DNA of 64,000 nt from Chloranthus sessilifolius. Its lineage: Eukaryota > Streptophyta > Magnoliopsida > Chloranthales > Chloranthaceae. Made by a program: the position numbers and the translations under genes. Shown in pieces: positions 1-10,860 of this stretch; the first letter of the stretch is position 1; every line of letters starts with the position of its first letter. Location: positions 145,533,725 through 145,597,724 of the forward strand of contig CM037588.1 in NCBI GenBank assembly GCA_021018995.1, in the 5' to 3' direction. The notes beneath the pieces were generated by a model. That model was not told where the DNA came from. It searched no databases and was given only the letters and a program-made list of their open reading frames with translations.

Positions 1-1759
1 GATGAGATACCCTTCATCGTCATCTATATAGACAGTTTTAACGTATTCCCTGGGAATACCATATAGTACCCAAGCCCTTTTCCCCTGGGGATTGGTGGCG
101 GGGTTTCACTTGTCTCAAATCAACACCCCTGGGGTGTGCTTACTATGTACGGATAAGCCTCCGCACTGGCCTACGGTTTCGCCGCCGTATCGGTCATGGA
201 TATCCTGCCGTGTCAGTCGTGGATATCCCGCCACGTCGGTGGGTTAACCTATCAAACCTCAAATAACAAAAATATCGGTACCTTATATATAGTTATTCAC
301 CATGTAAGTGTGCTATCTTATATCAGTTAGGCCCTATCAAACATGATTCAATCTTGGATACATCCCTGGGATGTATCCATTTACTTGCATCACACCTGAT
401 GCTCTTGTCTCTTTACTTCTTCATCCCCTGGGGATGGCTCATTATGATTACTCTTACGAATGTCACACGCACACACACTTTTCATAATTCTTAAGCAATA
501 AAACATTTGAGTTGAATTCTATATCACTACATACATGCTCTTGTAAAATAAAGTACATGTTCAAGGTGTTCCCTACCTCAAGTCTTGTTTGCTCAAAGCA
601 TCAAGGTCCCACGTGGCTCCTTGTGCACAAGTTCACACGTACTACCTATGGTACCACATAACAGGTGAAACACATCACAAAGGATGCAATAAAGAAGGTC
701 CAAGACCCTCCAAGAATCTTAAAGTCAAACTCAAAAGTCAACATTATTTATCTCAGTCGATTAATCAAACTCCAAAATCGATTAATCGAATCTGATTCGA
801 TTAATCAATTTCCAAAATCGATTAATCGAAAGTCAATATCGATTAATCGATTCTCAAATCGATTAATCGAGATTCTCATTCGATTAATCGAATCCTAATT
901 CGATTAATCGAAAATCTCTGTTCAGCCAAGTCGATTCTCAATTCGAGTAATCGAGTTCCTAAAATCGAATAATCGATCCCAAATCGATTAATCGAAATCC
1001 CATTTCGATTAGTCGATTTTCCCAAGTCATTTCCTCCATTACAGGGTCCACTTTGGAGGTGCCGATCGATGTCGATACTAAATCGATTAATCGAAATCAA
1101 AATCGATTAATCGAACTCCAATTCGATTAATCGAAATCTCTCGACTTTTCAACTTCACGGCCAATTTCGATTAATCGAAATTATTGTCGGTCAACCCTTT
1201 TATCTTTTCCATACTTTTTTTTTCCTCTATTTTTTCTAAACTATTATCCTAAGATTTAACCCATTTTCAACTACCATTTAGCCCCTACGATCTATGCATT
1301 TTATTCATAAAATTTTTTACCTTGAATCGATCTCAAATTGATTTCAAATCCATGGTTGAAAAGGCTAGGGTTCCAGCTTTAGCTTGAACGGATTCTCCTC
1401 GCTAAATCGGCCTCTTAAATGCTAAAATCCCCCCCTCCAATCACACAATAACTCTTGTTTAGTCTTCTTTACTCCTCCCTCTCTCTTCTTTACTCCTCTC
1501 TCAACAACCCAAAAGCACACATTTAGGGTTATTAAACCCTTTTTTATCTCTCTCCTAGTTTGTGTGTTGAGCACATGCACCTCAATAGGTGTATGTGACT
1601 TTAGATTTTTAACACACACCACATTGCTACACAAACCATCACATCACATTCACTCATCACACTCTATGCTAATTATCGAACTCCTAATTGGTCAAACCTG
1701 TGACCGATCGGGCACGGATCCCGAGGTCATAGTTTAGCATGATTTTTCGGGCTATTACA
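1..1759 (-). mobile_element. Family-A Ty3/gypsy LTR, inverted, cut by window edge
   Basis: Read on the minus strand, the LTR begins at 1759 with TGTAATAGCCCGAAAAATCA and runs off the window at base 1. It follows the same order of landmarks as the plus-strand copies at 4130, 7751, 12777 and 23336: GA-rich leader-like stretch, palindrome array, and the block that precedes a TATA-like CTATATAG. The 3' portion of the LTR, including the acidic frame seen in other copies, lies outside the window, so I cannot tell a solo LTR from part of a full element. It has inserted into, or truncates, the family-B LTR that starts at 1760. Confidence 0.85.
765..1180. repeat. TCGATTAATCGA palindrome array (inverted family-A LTR)
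   Basis: More than a dozen full or one-mismatch copies of the 12-bp perfect palindrome TCGATTAATCGA are separated by spacers of roughly 5 to 15 bp, with variants such as TCGAGTAATCGA. Short frames through this stretch read as repeated INRF/SINR/RLIE peptides. These are by-products of the palindrome and I do not treat them as genes. Confidence 0.9.
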
Positions 1760-1969
1760 GAAGTAATGTATCTGATGTATAGCTTTTCACCGATGACGGC
1801 CACCTATCATCAAAACAGTGAAAAGAACCCTATACATCCAACCAACATCCCATCAGAAATCTAACACTAATATATATCATTTATACAGACCAAAAATATA
1901 TCTTTTTCCTTCCTCTCTCTCTATCTCTATCCCAATGCCCCATATCCAATTCCCAAGTAACAAACCTAT

Positions 1970-2101
1970 CTACGGGAAGAACTCCTCTGGAAAGTCGTCT
2001 TCCCCGCCGTCGTCGTCGTCATCGTCTTCGTCTCCCTCCTCCTCAGGCACATACGTCGGATCCGTCGCCTGCTCAAGATCTGGCTCTGCAGCTAAAATAT
2101 T
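1970..2101 (-). CDS. Acidic LTR-encoded short frame, family B copy 1
   Basis: Minus-strand frame ending at a stop at 1970. It begins near a degenerate version of the RLYV segment, runs through a region made almost entirely of Glu, Asp and Gly (a run of seven Asp encoded by GAC/GAT repeats), and ends with Glu-Glu-Phe-Phe-Pro-stop. The same plan (RLYV-like start, acidic middle, E-D/E-F-F end) occurs in family-A and family-C LTRs here. No in-frame ATG is obvious, so it may be an exon or a leftover rather than an independent gene. Function unknown. Confidence 0.35.
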   Translation of the reverse strand, partial: NILAAEPDLEQATDPTYVPEEEGDEDDDDDDGGEDDFPEEFFP

Positions 2102-2310
2102 TAAATCGAGGAATGAGCTATCATCCACAGCTCAGTAGAGAATATCATATTGCTAACATAAATTGACAGTTTATCAATTTTTTATTTCTATGCATTACTA
2201 GATTACAATTAACATGCTGGTGTCATGACTTATGCATGATGCAATAGGTAACAAAAATCAAGCTGAAACAGGATATACATGCAGGCAAAGATCAGGGAAT
2301 CAACGAGATT

Positions 2311-2449
2311 AAACTCCCGAGTTAGCGAGATCACTTGGACTGGGATATTACAAGCTCCCGAGTTAGCGGGATCACTTGTCAAGCTCCCTAGTTAGCGAGA
2401 TCACTTGATACAAGAATTTCAAGCTCCCGAGTTAGCAGGATCACTTGAT
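2311..2449. repeat. Tandem CTCCCGAGTTAGCG repeats in family-B LTR
   Basis: Four imperfect copies of a unit of about 28 bp built on CTCCCGAGTTAGCG followed by a GATCACTTG tail, with irregular spacers. Three copies of the same unit sit at the corresponding place in the other family-B LTR (56134-56228). Confidence 0.8.
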
Positions 2450-3338
2450 GTACACTAGAACATGTCTAAGATATTACAAATGATCAAGATCTAACTATTG
2501 AACACTGTAGAATACAAGATGCAATTTCCATGTATGTTTCCTAATGCTTTTTTTTTCACTATTTACGAATAACACTACAGATTTCTTATGCAGATAACAC
2601 TTGATATAGAATTCACAACAAATCAGAACTGTCATGTGCTATAAAGGACTGCTTCTCTTTATAAAAAATATCAGATTTTCAGTGCTTAGCTAATCATATT
2701 TATAAAGCATACACGATTATTCTACTCTTAGCATCAAAATGTCTATAATGAAAAAAATTAATATTCTATTCATAATATGACGAACAATATACATTCCCTA
2801 CCTGTGTGCGTCAAGTGTGTTTTACACTTACTAACATCGATGCACAGTTAATTGTCCAAGATCACCACACAACGTTTAGTTCTTCAATGGTTAAGTGCAC
2901 CATGTGGCACTAAATCTAAGAAAGTAGATTTAATTTCAGAAATGAATCATGTATAGATGATGCACAATGCATCAACGGTGCACCCAGGCCTCATCAGATA
3001 GATACTTGAACCCATGTGGACCCAAGGTCCAAAAGCACAAGCACAAGCATAGGCACAGCTCAAACCCATGGCTGGCGGGAGGTTGCTGCGGCAAGCCACT
3101 CAGCATGGGGTCTTGCCGGGCTTCAGGTATGTCTTCTTCTTGGCTTTTCACTCTGCTATTTCTCTGTATATTTCTCCTTAATCTTATAGATATTATATGT
3201 TATATATTCATAATATATATATAGTTATAACCATAATTTCATTGGAGTTTTTAAATCTATCTTCACAGATTTATTTACACACATCTGAAGTGCAGAAATC
3301 TGAACTTTAGTTCATGTTGAGCTATACTCCCTTTGCTT

Positions 3339-3340
<2 letters not shown>

Positions 3341-3373
<33 letters not shown>
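3341..3373. repeat. (TA)n microsatellite
   Basis: A run of about 16 TA dinucleotides inside the family-B LTR. Confidence 0.95.
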
Positions 3374-3375
<2 letters not shown>

Positions 3376-4704
3376 GATATATGTATATCACGTCTATAGA
3401 TTTTTATGGCTTTGGACATATCGATTTCTATAGATTTTAAACCTCTGAATTTCTGAATCTGAAATCTGCATTTCTATATTTATATCTATAGACTTCCTAT
3501 GCAGTTTTGAAGTGCAGCAAGCTGCACTCGGCTATGATGATCATTTATTGTAAATTAACTCGATAGCATACCTTTTGGTGGATAGTGTCTATTGAGTTCG
3601 TGCTTATTCGCTTCTACTGGTTCAACTGAATTGACAAATCCGAACCAAACATTGAGTGCATAACAGCCATGCCTCCCTATAATTTTTTGATATGTCGGGC
3701 AATTTCTCAGGTTTTTGTTTTCAGGATCTGCTAGCTATACTTACATTCAAAGTTGAAGACAACAATTGCAGGTTCTTTGGTGCTGACTATGTATAGCTAC
3801 TTGACCTTGCGTGAATGCGCAGATCGCATGACTCATTGGAGTCGTGTATATTTGAAAACATGCAAGTAGCTTACTAGCTACTTGAGGTAACGGCAAAGCA
3901 TGCAAGTAGCTTACCAGCTACTTGAGGTAACGGCTTTATGCAAAGCCTATATAATTATATAAGGTATGACATATGAAACAAAAGAACAAAAAGAAACAAA
4001 ACTTTTTTGTCTTGTAGTTTAACAGTGAAACGAAAATAAAGCCCTTTTCTTTGTTTCCCTTGGTTAATTAGTAAAGCCAAATGGCTTAACTTATGTACAT
4101 AGCATATATACCACTGTTGGTATATATATTGTAATAGCCCGAAAAATCACACTAAACTATGACCTCGGGATCCGTGCCCGATCGATCATAGGTTTGACCA
4201 AATGGAAGTCCAACAGTTAGTATGTGGCGTAATGAACGGATGAGATGTGATAAATAGAATGCCTATGTGGTGTGTGTTGTGGGGATGTAGTCGCATACAC
4301 CTACCGCAGTGTATGTGCTCAACACACAAGTGAGGAAGAGGATAAAAGGGTTTAATAGCCCTAAAAATCAAGAGTTTGGTTGTTGAAGGAGAGTAAAGAA
4401 GAGAGAGAGAGAGAGAAGTAAGAAAGGAGTTATTGCAACTGATTGGAGGGGGGATTCAAGCAATAAAAGCCGGATTCAACCCGATTTGGATCTGTTAGAG
4501 CAAACGAAACCCTAGCCTTCCAACCATCTTTGGATTGAAATCAACTTGAGATCTATTCAAGGTAAAGTTTTGTAAATAAAATGCATAGATTATAGGGTTA
4601 AGTTGTGGTTGAAAGTGGGCTAAATTATAGGATAATGGTCTAGAAAAATAGAACAAAAGTATGGAAAAGGATAGGAAGAAACGACTTGAAAAGGGCTGAA
4701 TCTG

Positions 4705-5275
4705 ACAATTTCGATTAATCGAAATTGGGTTTCGATTAATCGAAATTGGCCAAGAAGTTGAAAAGTCAGAAGACCCCGATTTCGATTAATCAAATTTGGA
4801 TTTCGATTAATCGATTTGGGGATCGATTAATCGACTGAGAACCTCCAGTGGACCCCAGGGGTTGGAGGAAATGGCTTGAGGAAAAATCGACTAATCGAAA
4901 TGGGATTTCGATTAATCGATTTTAGTTTTCGATTAATCGATTTGGGATCGATTAATCAATTTGTGAAACTCGACTGTTCGAACTGAGAATCGACTTTGCG
5001 AAATAGAGAATTTCGATTAATCGAAATTGGATTCGATTAATCGAAATTGGATTCGATTAATCGAATGAAAACTCGACTGTTCGAACTAAGAATCGACTTT
5101 GCGAAAAGGAGAATTTCGATTAATCGAAATTGGATTCGATTAATCGAATGAAAGCTCGACTGTTCGAACTGAGAATCGACTTTGCGAAACAGAGAATTTC
5201 GATTAATCGAAATTACTTCGATTAATCGATATTGACCTTCGATTAATCGATTTTGGAATTCGATTAATCGACTGA
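4705..5275. repeat. TCGATTAATCGA palindrome array with higher-order repeat (A1)
   Basis: About 20 full or near-full palindromes. Between about 4967 and 5200 a longer unit is repeated three times: CTCGACTGTTCGAACT, then AATCGACTTTGCGAAA, then one to three TTCGATTAATCGAA palindromes. This local amplification is not seen in the other family-A copies. Confidence 0.9.
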
Positions 5276-6168
5276 GATAAATTATGTTGACTTTTGGGTT
5301 TGACTTTAAGATTCTTGGAGGGTCTTATACCTTCTTTATTGCATCCTTTGTGATGTATTTCACCTGTTATGTGGTACCATAGGTGGTACGTGTGGACTAG
5401 TGTACAAGGAGCCACGTGGGACTTTGATGCATTGATCAAATGAAGACTTGAGGTAGGGAACACCTTGAACATGTACCTTATTTTACAAGAGCATGTATGT
5501 AGTGATATAGAATTCAATTCAATTATTATTTCTTAAGAATTTGTGAAAGGTGTGTGTGTGACATTCATAAGAGTAAACATAATGAGTCATCCCCAGGGGA
5601 TGAAGAAGTAAAGAGATAAGAGCATCAGGTGTGATGCAAGTAAATGGATACATCCCAGGGATGTATCCAAGGATTGAATCATGTTTGATAGGGCCTAACT
5701 GATATAAGATAGCACATTTACACGGTGAATAACTATATGTAAGGCAATCGATATTTTTATTATTTGAGGTTTGATAGGGTACCACCGGTGCATGGATATC
5801 CACGACGACACGGCAGATATCCGTGATCTGACACAAACCGTAGGCCAAGAGGCTTATCCAGACATAAGTAAGCACACCCGTGGTGTTGATTGAGACAAGT
5901 GAAACGCCACCAATCCCCGGGGAAAGGGGTTTGGTACTATTTGTATTCCTGTGGAATACTAAGTTAAAACTGTCTATATAGATGACGATGATGAGTATCT
6001 CATCGGGGCTCGATGCTATATTGCTCGGGGATTACTTAAGTTGAATGTTTAAGTTTTGCTTTAGGCCTTTTCAGCATCATTCATGAGTAAATGAAAACAT
6101 AAGTAATCAACAGTAAAACGAAATGTTTTTTTTCTGTTTCATCAATAATAATCGTAGATACATCATGC

Positions 6169-6375
6169 ATGGCATATCATGGAATATATGTGAGTTATAA
6201 TTTATATGTTCAACCGTGTTTGTTCCCTATTGAGCTAGGATGTAGCTCACCCTATAGACTATACGTCGCAGGTCCACTACTAGCAGCTGCCGAGGCTTCA
6301 GGAGACACTGATCCCGGCGAGTCGGACCTTGCGGCCGGCGAAGAGTTGGAGCCACCTCCAGAGGACTTCTTCTAG
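6169..6375 (+). CDS. Acidic LTR-encoded short frame, family A copy A1
   Basis: Open frame of 68 codons from an ATG at 6169. The part shared with other LTRs starts at CSSPYRLYVAG, passes through an Ala-rich then Asp/Glu-rich stretch, and ends LEPPPEDFF-stop. In copy A2 a one-base difference just before the RLYV codons breaks the upstream part of the frame but leaves everything from RLYV onward readable. The conserved product, if any, therefore begins near there, possibly after the in-line CAG|GT at 6270. It would lie in the R/U5 part of the LTR if the CTATATAG at about 5970 is the TATA box. Function unknown. Confidence 0.4.
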   Translation: MAYHGIYVSYNLYVQPCLFPIELGCSSPYRLYVAGPLLAAAEASGDTDPGESDLAAGEELEPPPEDFF

Positions 6376-6732
6376 AGGACTCCGTTGTGCCACTTTGAGA
6401 GATTTTAGAGAGAGTTTTGTACGGCTTGGTATGTCAAGCCTTAATTCTGTTTAAACCATGTATATATATAGAGTTGGGATCATTCTTTTGGGACGAACCA
6501 TCCGTGATGATTGCTATCATCGATGGTTCGGATCGGTTCTCCACTCATGTAGAAGCATGAGGTTAGAACTGTCTTTTGGATAGTTAATTAATATAGATTT
6601 AAATTCTGCAATTTCGTTTATTATACTTTTTGATGCTTGATATACCAGTGTTCCGTGCTTAGCTAAAGGGCACGGTCAAGATGATCGTGCTGATGGCACG
6701 GGTTTCGGGGTGCCGAAATCCGGGCTGTCACA

Positions 6733-6912
6733 TATATGTATTTAATTATTTCTAAGATCTTTTTAATCTTTTACTTTACTACACTTGTGTGTATTTAGCT
6801 TAAGGTCCCGTTTCGAAGATTTATGGACTATCCTAGTGAGATCGTCACGCATAACCTGACCCGACCTGATCAGACACTTACCATTACAGTGTCAATGCTG
6901 GGGATTGTTACA
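6733..6912 (-). mobile_element. Family-B LTR (copy B1), remaining 5' end
   Basis: Continuation of the family-B LTR after the A1 insertion. It aligns with 58850-59011 of the second family-B copy and ends ...GGGGATTGTTACA at 6912, which on the minus strand is a normal LTR start TGTAACAATCC. The other end of B1 is lost, so its target duplication cannot be checked. Confidence 0.75.
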
Positions 6913-6958
6913 AAAGGTGATGATTATTAATTCCAAAATAACAACAAAAACGAATTAC

Positions 6959-7034
6959 CTTGAAGGGGGTGCTCATTTCCATCCCGAATTAATTTAGTCT
7001 GTATCTCATGAAGAACTCCTGCTTCTACTTCCAT
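6959..7034 (-). CDS. Possible first exon of an unrecognised gene
   Basis: On the minus strand an ATG at 7034 opens 25 codons (starting MEVEAGVLHEI) that end in a good donor site, AAG|GTAATT, at 6959/6958. The sequence upstream of the ATG carries a (CT)n run typical of plant 5' leaders (plus-strand GA run at about 7127-7144). The family-B LTR begins only 46 bp past the donor, in what would be intron 1, so the rest of the gene is displaced or lost to the left. I do not recognise the peptide. It could be chance. Confidence 0.3.
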
Positions 7035-7555
7035 GTCCTTAGAGTCTCCTCTTTATCTACTCCATGTTCTTAACAAGAAACCCAAAAGAACTCTATATAA
7101 TAAGTTTTGTAAAGATAATAGAGTAGGAGAGAGAGAGAGAGAGAGTCGGTGGTCTATCTTCTTCTTCGACGTCTTCTTCAGTATCTCTTTCTCTTCATCC
7201 ATTTTTTTACAGTCAACCTAGAAGTTAAGCCTTTACAAAAAGATGAAATTATCCTTTATTAATTCTTTTCCAAAATTTGAACTTATTGATGAATTGTCCA
7301 TTGATAAGTTTTCAATATTTTTGTCCTCCATCGAAAATTAGAACTTGTCAATGAATTGTCCAACAATAATTACTGGGCATTTTTGTCTTTTAATAAAAAT
7401 TAGAACTTATCAATGAATTGTCCATAGGTAAGTTTGTAAAATAAATTTAATTAATGTTCGCACTTATCGTTTGATTCGCCGCTAAGTTCTTTTTACTAAA
7501 TTTTGGGTATGTCTGCTCATGCGTACAACCTACGTGATTACTAAGGGCGTGTACA
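7035..7555. other. Non-coding stretch with degenerate ~60-bp repeats
   Basis: The first part is the (GA)-rich leader of the exon candidate above. From about 7260 there are four loose repeats containing AACTTATCAATGAATTGTCC-like segments. The same degenerate unit reappears at 10390-10460, 11330-11650 and 61540-61590, so it is an interspersed repeat. I see no coding content. Confidence 0.5.
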
Positions 7556-8194
7556 GCCTAAACCCACTGAATCCATCGACTGCTTGGAATCGAATGATTG
7601 AGATAAATTTTCACCCCAATCTTTCACACAATGGATATTATGACAATTATCTTAATATTAGACAGTCATTGTTTGATTCCACTTTGTACAAATCCTAAAA
7701 CATGGATCTAAAATTACATATGAGTGTGATTTGTGCCATGTGATTTTAGGTGTAATATCCTGAAAAAATTACGTTAAACGGAGACCTCGGGATCCGTGCC
7801 CCACTGGTCATAAGTTTGACCAAGGAGTTCACTAATTGACTTAAGAGATGATGAACGGATGTGATGTGAAAATTATGCAAGTGTGTGTGGAGTGTAGTGT
7901 AAATCTGGAGCCACATACACCATCTGAGGTGTATGTGCTCAACACATTGAAAATGAGTATAAAAGGGTTAAAGAACCCTAACTTACTCTTGTTTGGTTGT
8001 TGAAAGAATTAAGAAGAGAGAGAGAGGGAGAGAAGTAAAGAGGGTTGTTAAGCAATAAAGTCAAATTCAACATAGATTGTAGAAGTTTAAGTGTGGTTAA
8101 TAATGCTTAAAAGCATAGGATAAAGGCTTAGAAAAAGAAAGAAAAATAGGTTGACAAAGATTTGAAAGATCAGCCCGAGAGGGGGTTGAATCTG

Positions 8195-8668
8195 ACCAAA
8201 TCGATTAATCGGAATTGGAGTTCGATTAATCGATTTGGTCTGAGAAGTTAAAGAGTCATGGAATCACTATTTCGATTAATCGAAATAAATTTCGATTAAT
8301 CGATTTGGAATTCGATTAGTCGATTTGGAAGTCGACTAATCATTGGAAGCTCCGACCCTTTGGAGAAATGAACAGAAATCGACTAATCGAATTGGGATTT
8401 CGATTAATCGATTTTGGATTTTGATTAATCGATTTGGGATCGATTAATCGATTTTGAGACCTCAACTACTCGATTTAAGAATCGACTGCCTTATGTTGTA
8501 AACTCGATTAATCGATTTGGGATCGATTAATCGAATTTGAATCTCGATTAATCGATTTTGAGAATCGATTAATCGATTTGGGTTTCGATTAATCAATTTT
8601 GGAAATCGATTAATCGAATTGCATTTCGATTAATCGATTTTGGGAATCGATTAATCGACTTTGACAGT
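8195..8668. repeat. TCGATTAATCGA palindrome array (A2)
   Basis: About 18 full or near-full palindromes, many separated by TTTTGGGA or TTGGGA-type spacers. Confidence 0.9.
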
Positions 8669-9726
8669 TTTGCTTGACTTCTTAGTTTGACCTTGAGATT
8701 CAGGGAGGGTCTTGGACCTTCTTTATTACATCTCTAGTGATGAGTTACATGTGTTATGTTGTACCATAGGTGGTACGTGAGATCATTAGCACAAGGAGCC
8801 GCGTGGGACCTTGATGCTAGGAAATTCAGAGAATTGAGGTAGGGAATACCTTGAACATGTACTTTAATTTCAAGAGCATGTATGTAGTGATATAATTATC
8901 AAATTAAAACTGTTTTAAATGTGAAAAACTTTATGAAAATGGGTGCGTGTGTGACACCAAAAATGTGATGAGGGCATCTGTATGATGCGAGTAACTAAGA
9001 ACAAGTAATCAAATGAAATTAAGACATTTCCAGGGGATGAGGAAGTAATAAAGGCATCAGGTGTGATGCGGGTAAGTGTACATCCCAGGGACGTATACAT
9101 AGGATTGAATAATTACTGTTAAGGCCTAACTGATATAAGATAGCGCACTTACACGGTGAACAACTATATGTAATGCACATGATATTTTTGTTATTTGAGG
9201 TTTGGAGGATACCCCACCGACGTGGCGGGATACCCACGACTGACGCGACAGGATATCTGTGACCGGTACAGCGGCGAATCCGTACACCATCACGGAGGTT
9301 TATCTGTGACCGTAAGGACATCCCAGGGATGTTGTGTAATATTTAACCCCGCCACCTAGTGAGAAAGGGGCTTGAGTCGTATTCCCAGGGAATACATGTT
9401 TTTACAACTGTCTAATTAGATGACGATGAAGGGTATCTCATCGGGGCTCGATGCTATATTGCTCGGGGATTACTTAAGTTGAAGATTTAAGTTTTGCTTT
9501 AGGCCTGTTCAGTGTCATTCATGATTAAATCAACAGTAAAGTGATACATGCAACTTACCAGTGAATTGAGTATAAGACATCTGTTTTTAATTGATTTTCT
9601 AGCAAATGCATAGATTCATCATGCTCTGAATATCATGGAATATATGTGAGTTTTAACTTATATGTTCATAGTGCTTGTTCCCTATTGAGCTAGGATGTAG
9701 CTCACCCTTTTAGACTATACGTCGCA

Positions 9727-9831
9727 GGTCCTTTGTTAGCAGCAGCTGAGGCTTTGGGGGGCGTAGATCCGGGTGATTCGGATTTCGCGCCAGGAGACGA
9801 GTTGGAGCCTCCACCCGAGGACTTCTTCTAG
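9727..9831 (+). CDS. Acidic LTR-encoded short frame, family A copy A2
   Basis: Reads AGPLLAAAEAL, then an Asp/Gly-rich segment, then LEPPPEDFF-stop at 9831, nearly the same as in A1 and the 3' LTR of the full element. A GAGCT-N7-AGCTC hairpin sits just upstream at 9687-9703. The upstream frame is broken by one extra base relative to A1. Confidence 0.4.
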   Translation, partial: GPLLAAAEALGGVDPGDSDFAPGDELEPPPEDFF

Positions 9832-10470
9832 GTGACTCTGCTGAGCACTTTGATAGAGAGATTCTATTTTGAGAGCAGTTTAGTGCGGCTTGGTATGTCA
9901 AGCCTTTATTTTGAAACAATGTAATTAAAAATAGATTATTCTTTTGGCGAACCATCTGGGGTGATTCGATTATCACCGATGGTTCGGGTCGGTTCTCTAT
10001 TCATGCAGTGGCATGAAGGTAGAACTGTCTTTTGAATATGCCAGTTGGGCATATTAACTTCTTCCGCTTTAATGAGATTAATTGCTTTATTTATTTAATT
10101 ATGCTTGTTATACCAATGTTCCGTGCTAAGCTTTGGGGCACGGTCTGGAGGATCGTGCTGATGGCACGGGTTTCGGGATGTCGAGATCCGGGCTGTCACA
10201 TTAGGGCACTTTGTTTTTGTTTTTTCCATGTTTAATCAATAATTGAGCGTACACACATGGTCTCAAGATCCATGGTATCGAATATTGGGATGAACATATC
10301 ATTATTGTCAAATTTCAAGAAGTTAACTATTTTCAATGGGTTCCAAACATAGACGCCCTTGGTAATGACCTATGTGTGAAAGAGGTACCCACTTATCAGA
10401 AGTACCCACTTATCGCTGAATTGTCAATCCCAAAATTCAAACTTCTTGAACTTCTTGTCCATTTGAGTAG

Positions 10471-10860
10471 CTTTAAATTTACCCATCGAATCTTTGAGTT
10501 CACCCACACTGAAAATCATTGACTGCTTTGAATAAGATACTGGAGATAATTTTTCACTCTAATCTTTCACACGATGGATCATCATATCATTGGTGTACCA
10601 TCAAAACAGTTATGCTTTGATTTTCCGTAGCACATATCCCAGAAAAGTGACTTTAACATCACATGGAACTCATATTGCTCAAACCTGATTTTCATGTCAT
10701 TTTTGGGAAGTGTGCCATGTGAAACTAAAATCTGATCATTTGATGGTACACTCATCATCTCAAGATCCGTTGTGTGAAGGATTGGGACTAAAATTATTCA
10801 AAGCAATTAATGGGTTTACAGAATGGGTGAACTCAAAGATTTCAGTGGGTGAATTTAAAG
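10471..10860. mobile_element. Inverted-repeat MITE (390 bp)
   Basis: The first about 63 bp, starting CTTTAAATTTACCC, and the last about 64 bp are imperfect inverted repeats; read in reverse complement the end starts CTTTAAATTCACCC and later has GAGTTCACCC and GCTTTGAAT. The ends carry no transposase. I could not make out a clear target duplication. Confidence 0.7.

Larger units (their letters stand above)
1760..4129 (-). mobile_element. Family-B LTR (copy B1), larger piece
   Basis: It shares with the copy at 55430-59011, in the same order: an acidic frame, the GAGCT/AGCTC hairpin, tandem CTCCCGAGTTAGCG repeats, a stretch near 3050-3120 containing ggttgctgcggcaagccact, the tgcaagtagcttactagcta block near 3860-3920, and the block ending ccactgttggtatat. 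The left side is cut by the inverted family-A LTR. The right side is cut at 4129 by a plus-strand family-A solo LTR and resumes at 6733. No coding domain is present. Apart from the acidic frame and repeats listed separately I see only AT-rich non-coding DNA. Confidence 0.75.
4130..6732 (+). mobile_element. Family-A solo LTR (copy A1)
   Basis: A complete LTR of 2,603 bp, starting TGTAATAGCCCG and ending CGGGCTGTCACA, flanked on both sides by the 5-bp duplication TATAT (4125-4129 and 6733-6737). No primer-binding site, coding region or second LTR adjoins it, so it is a solo LTR left by recombination. It sits inside the family-B LTR B1. The terminal inverted match (TGTRAYA/TGTYACA) is common for Tekay/Del-type LTRs. 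Confidence 0.92.
7751..10200 (+). mobile_element. Family-A solo LTR (copy A2)
   Basis: Complete LTR of 2,450 bp from TGTAATATCCTG to CCGGGCTGTCACA, with perfect target duplication TTAGG (7746-7750 and 10201-10205). No internal region adjoins it. Compared with A1 it has a shorter 5' region and a mutated TATA-like site (CTAATTAG instead of CTATATAG). Confidence 0.92.
7556..10370. mobile_element. MITE copy split by family-A solo LTR A2
   Basis: 7556-7750 resembles the left half of the inverted-repeat element at 10471-10860 (CCCACTGAATC, GACTGCTTGGAATC, TTTCACACAATGGAT). 10201 to about 10370 resembles its right half (GGTCTCAAGATCC, GGATGAACAT, CAATGGGTTC). The LTR at 7751-10200 interrupts it, so this element was present before that insertion. 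Confidence 0.5.

Noticed and set aside
760-1180. CRISPR-like array of regularly spaced short repeats
   Set aside because: Spacers are short, irregular and related to each other, the repeat is a 12-bp palindrome inside plant LTRs, and there are no cas genes.
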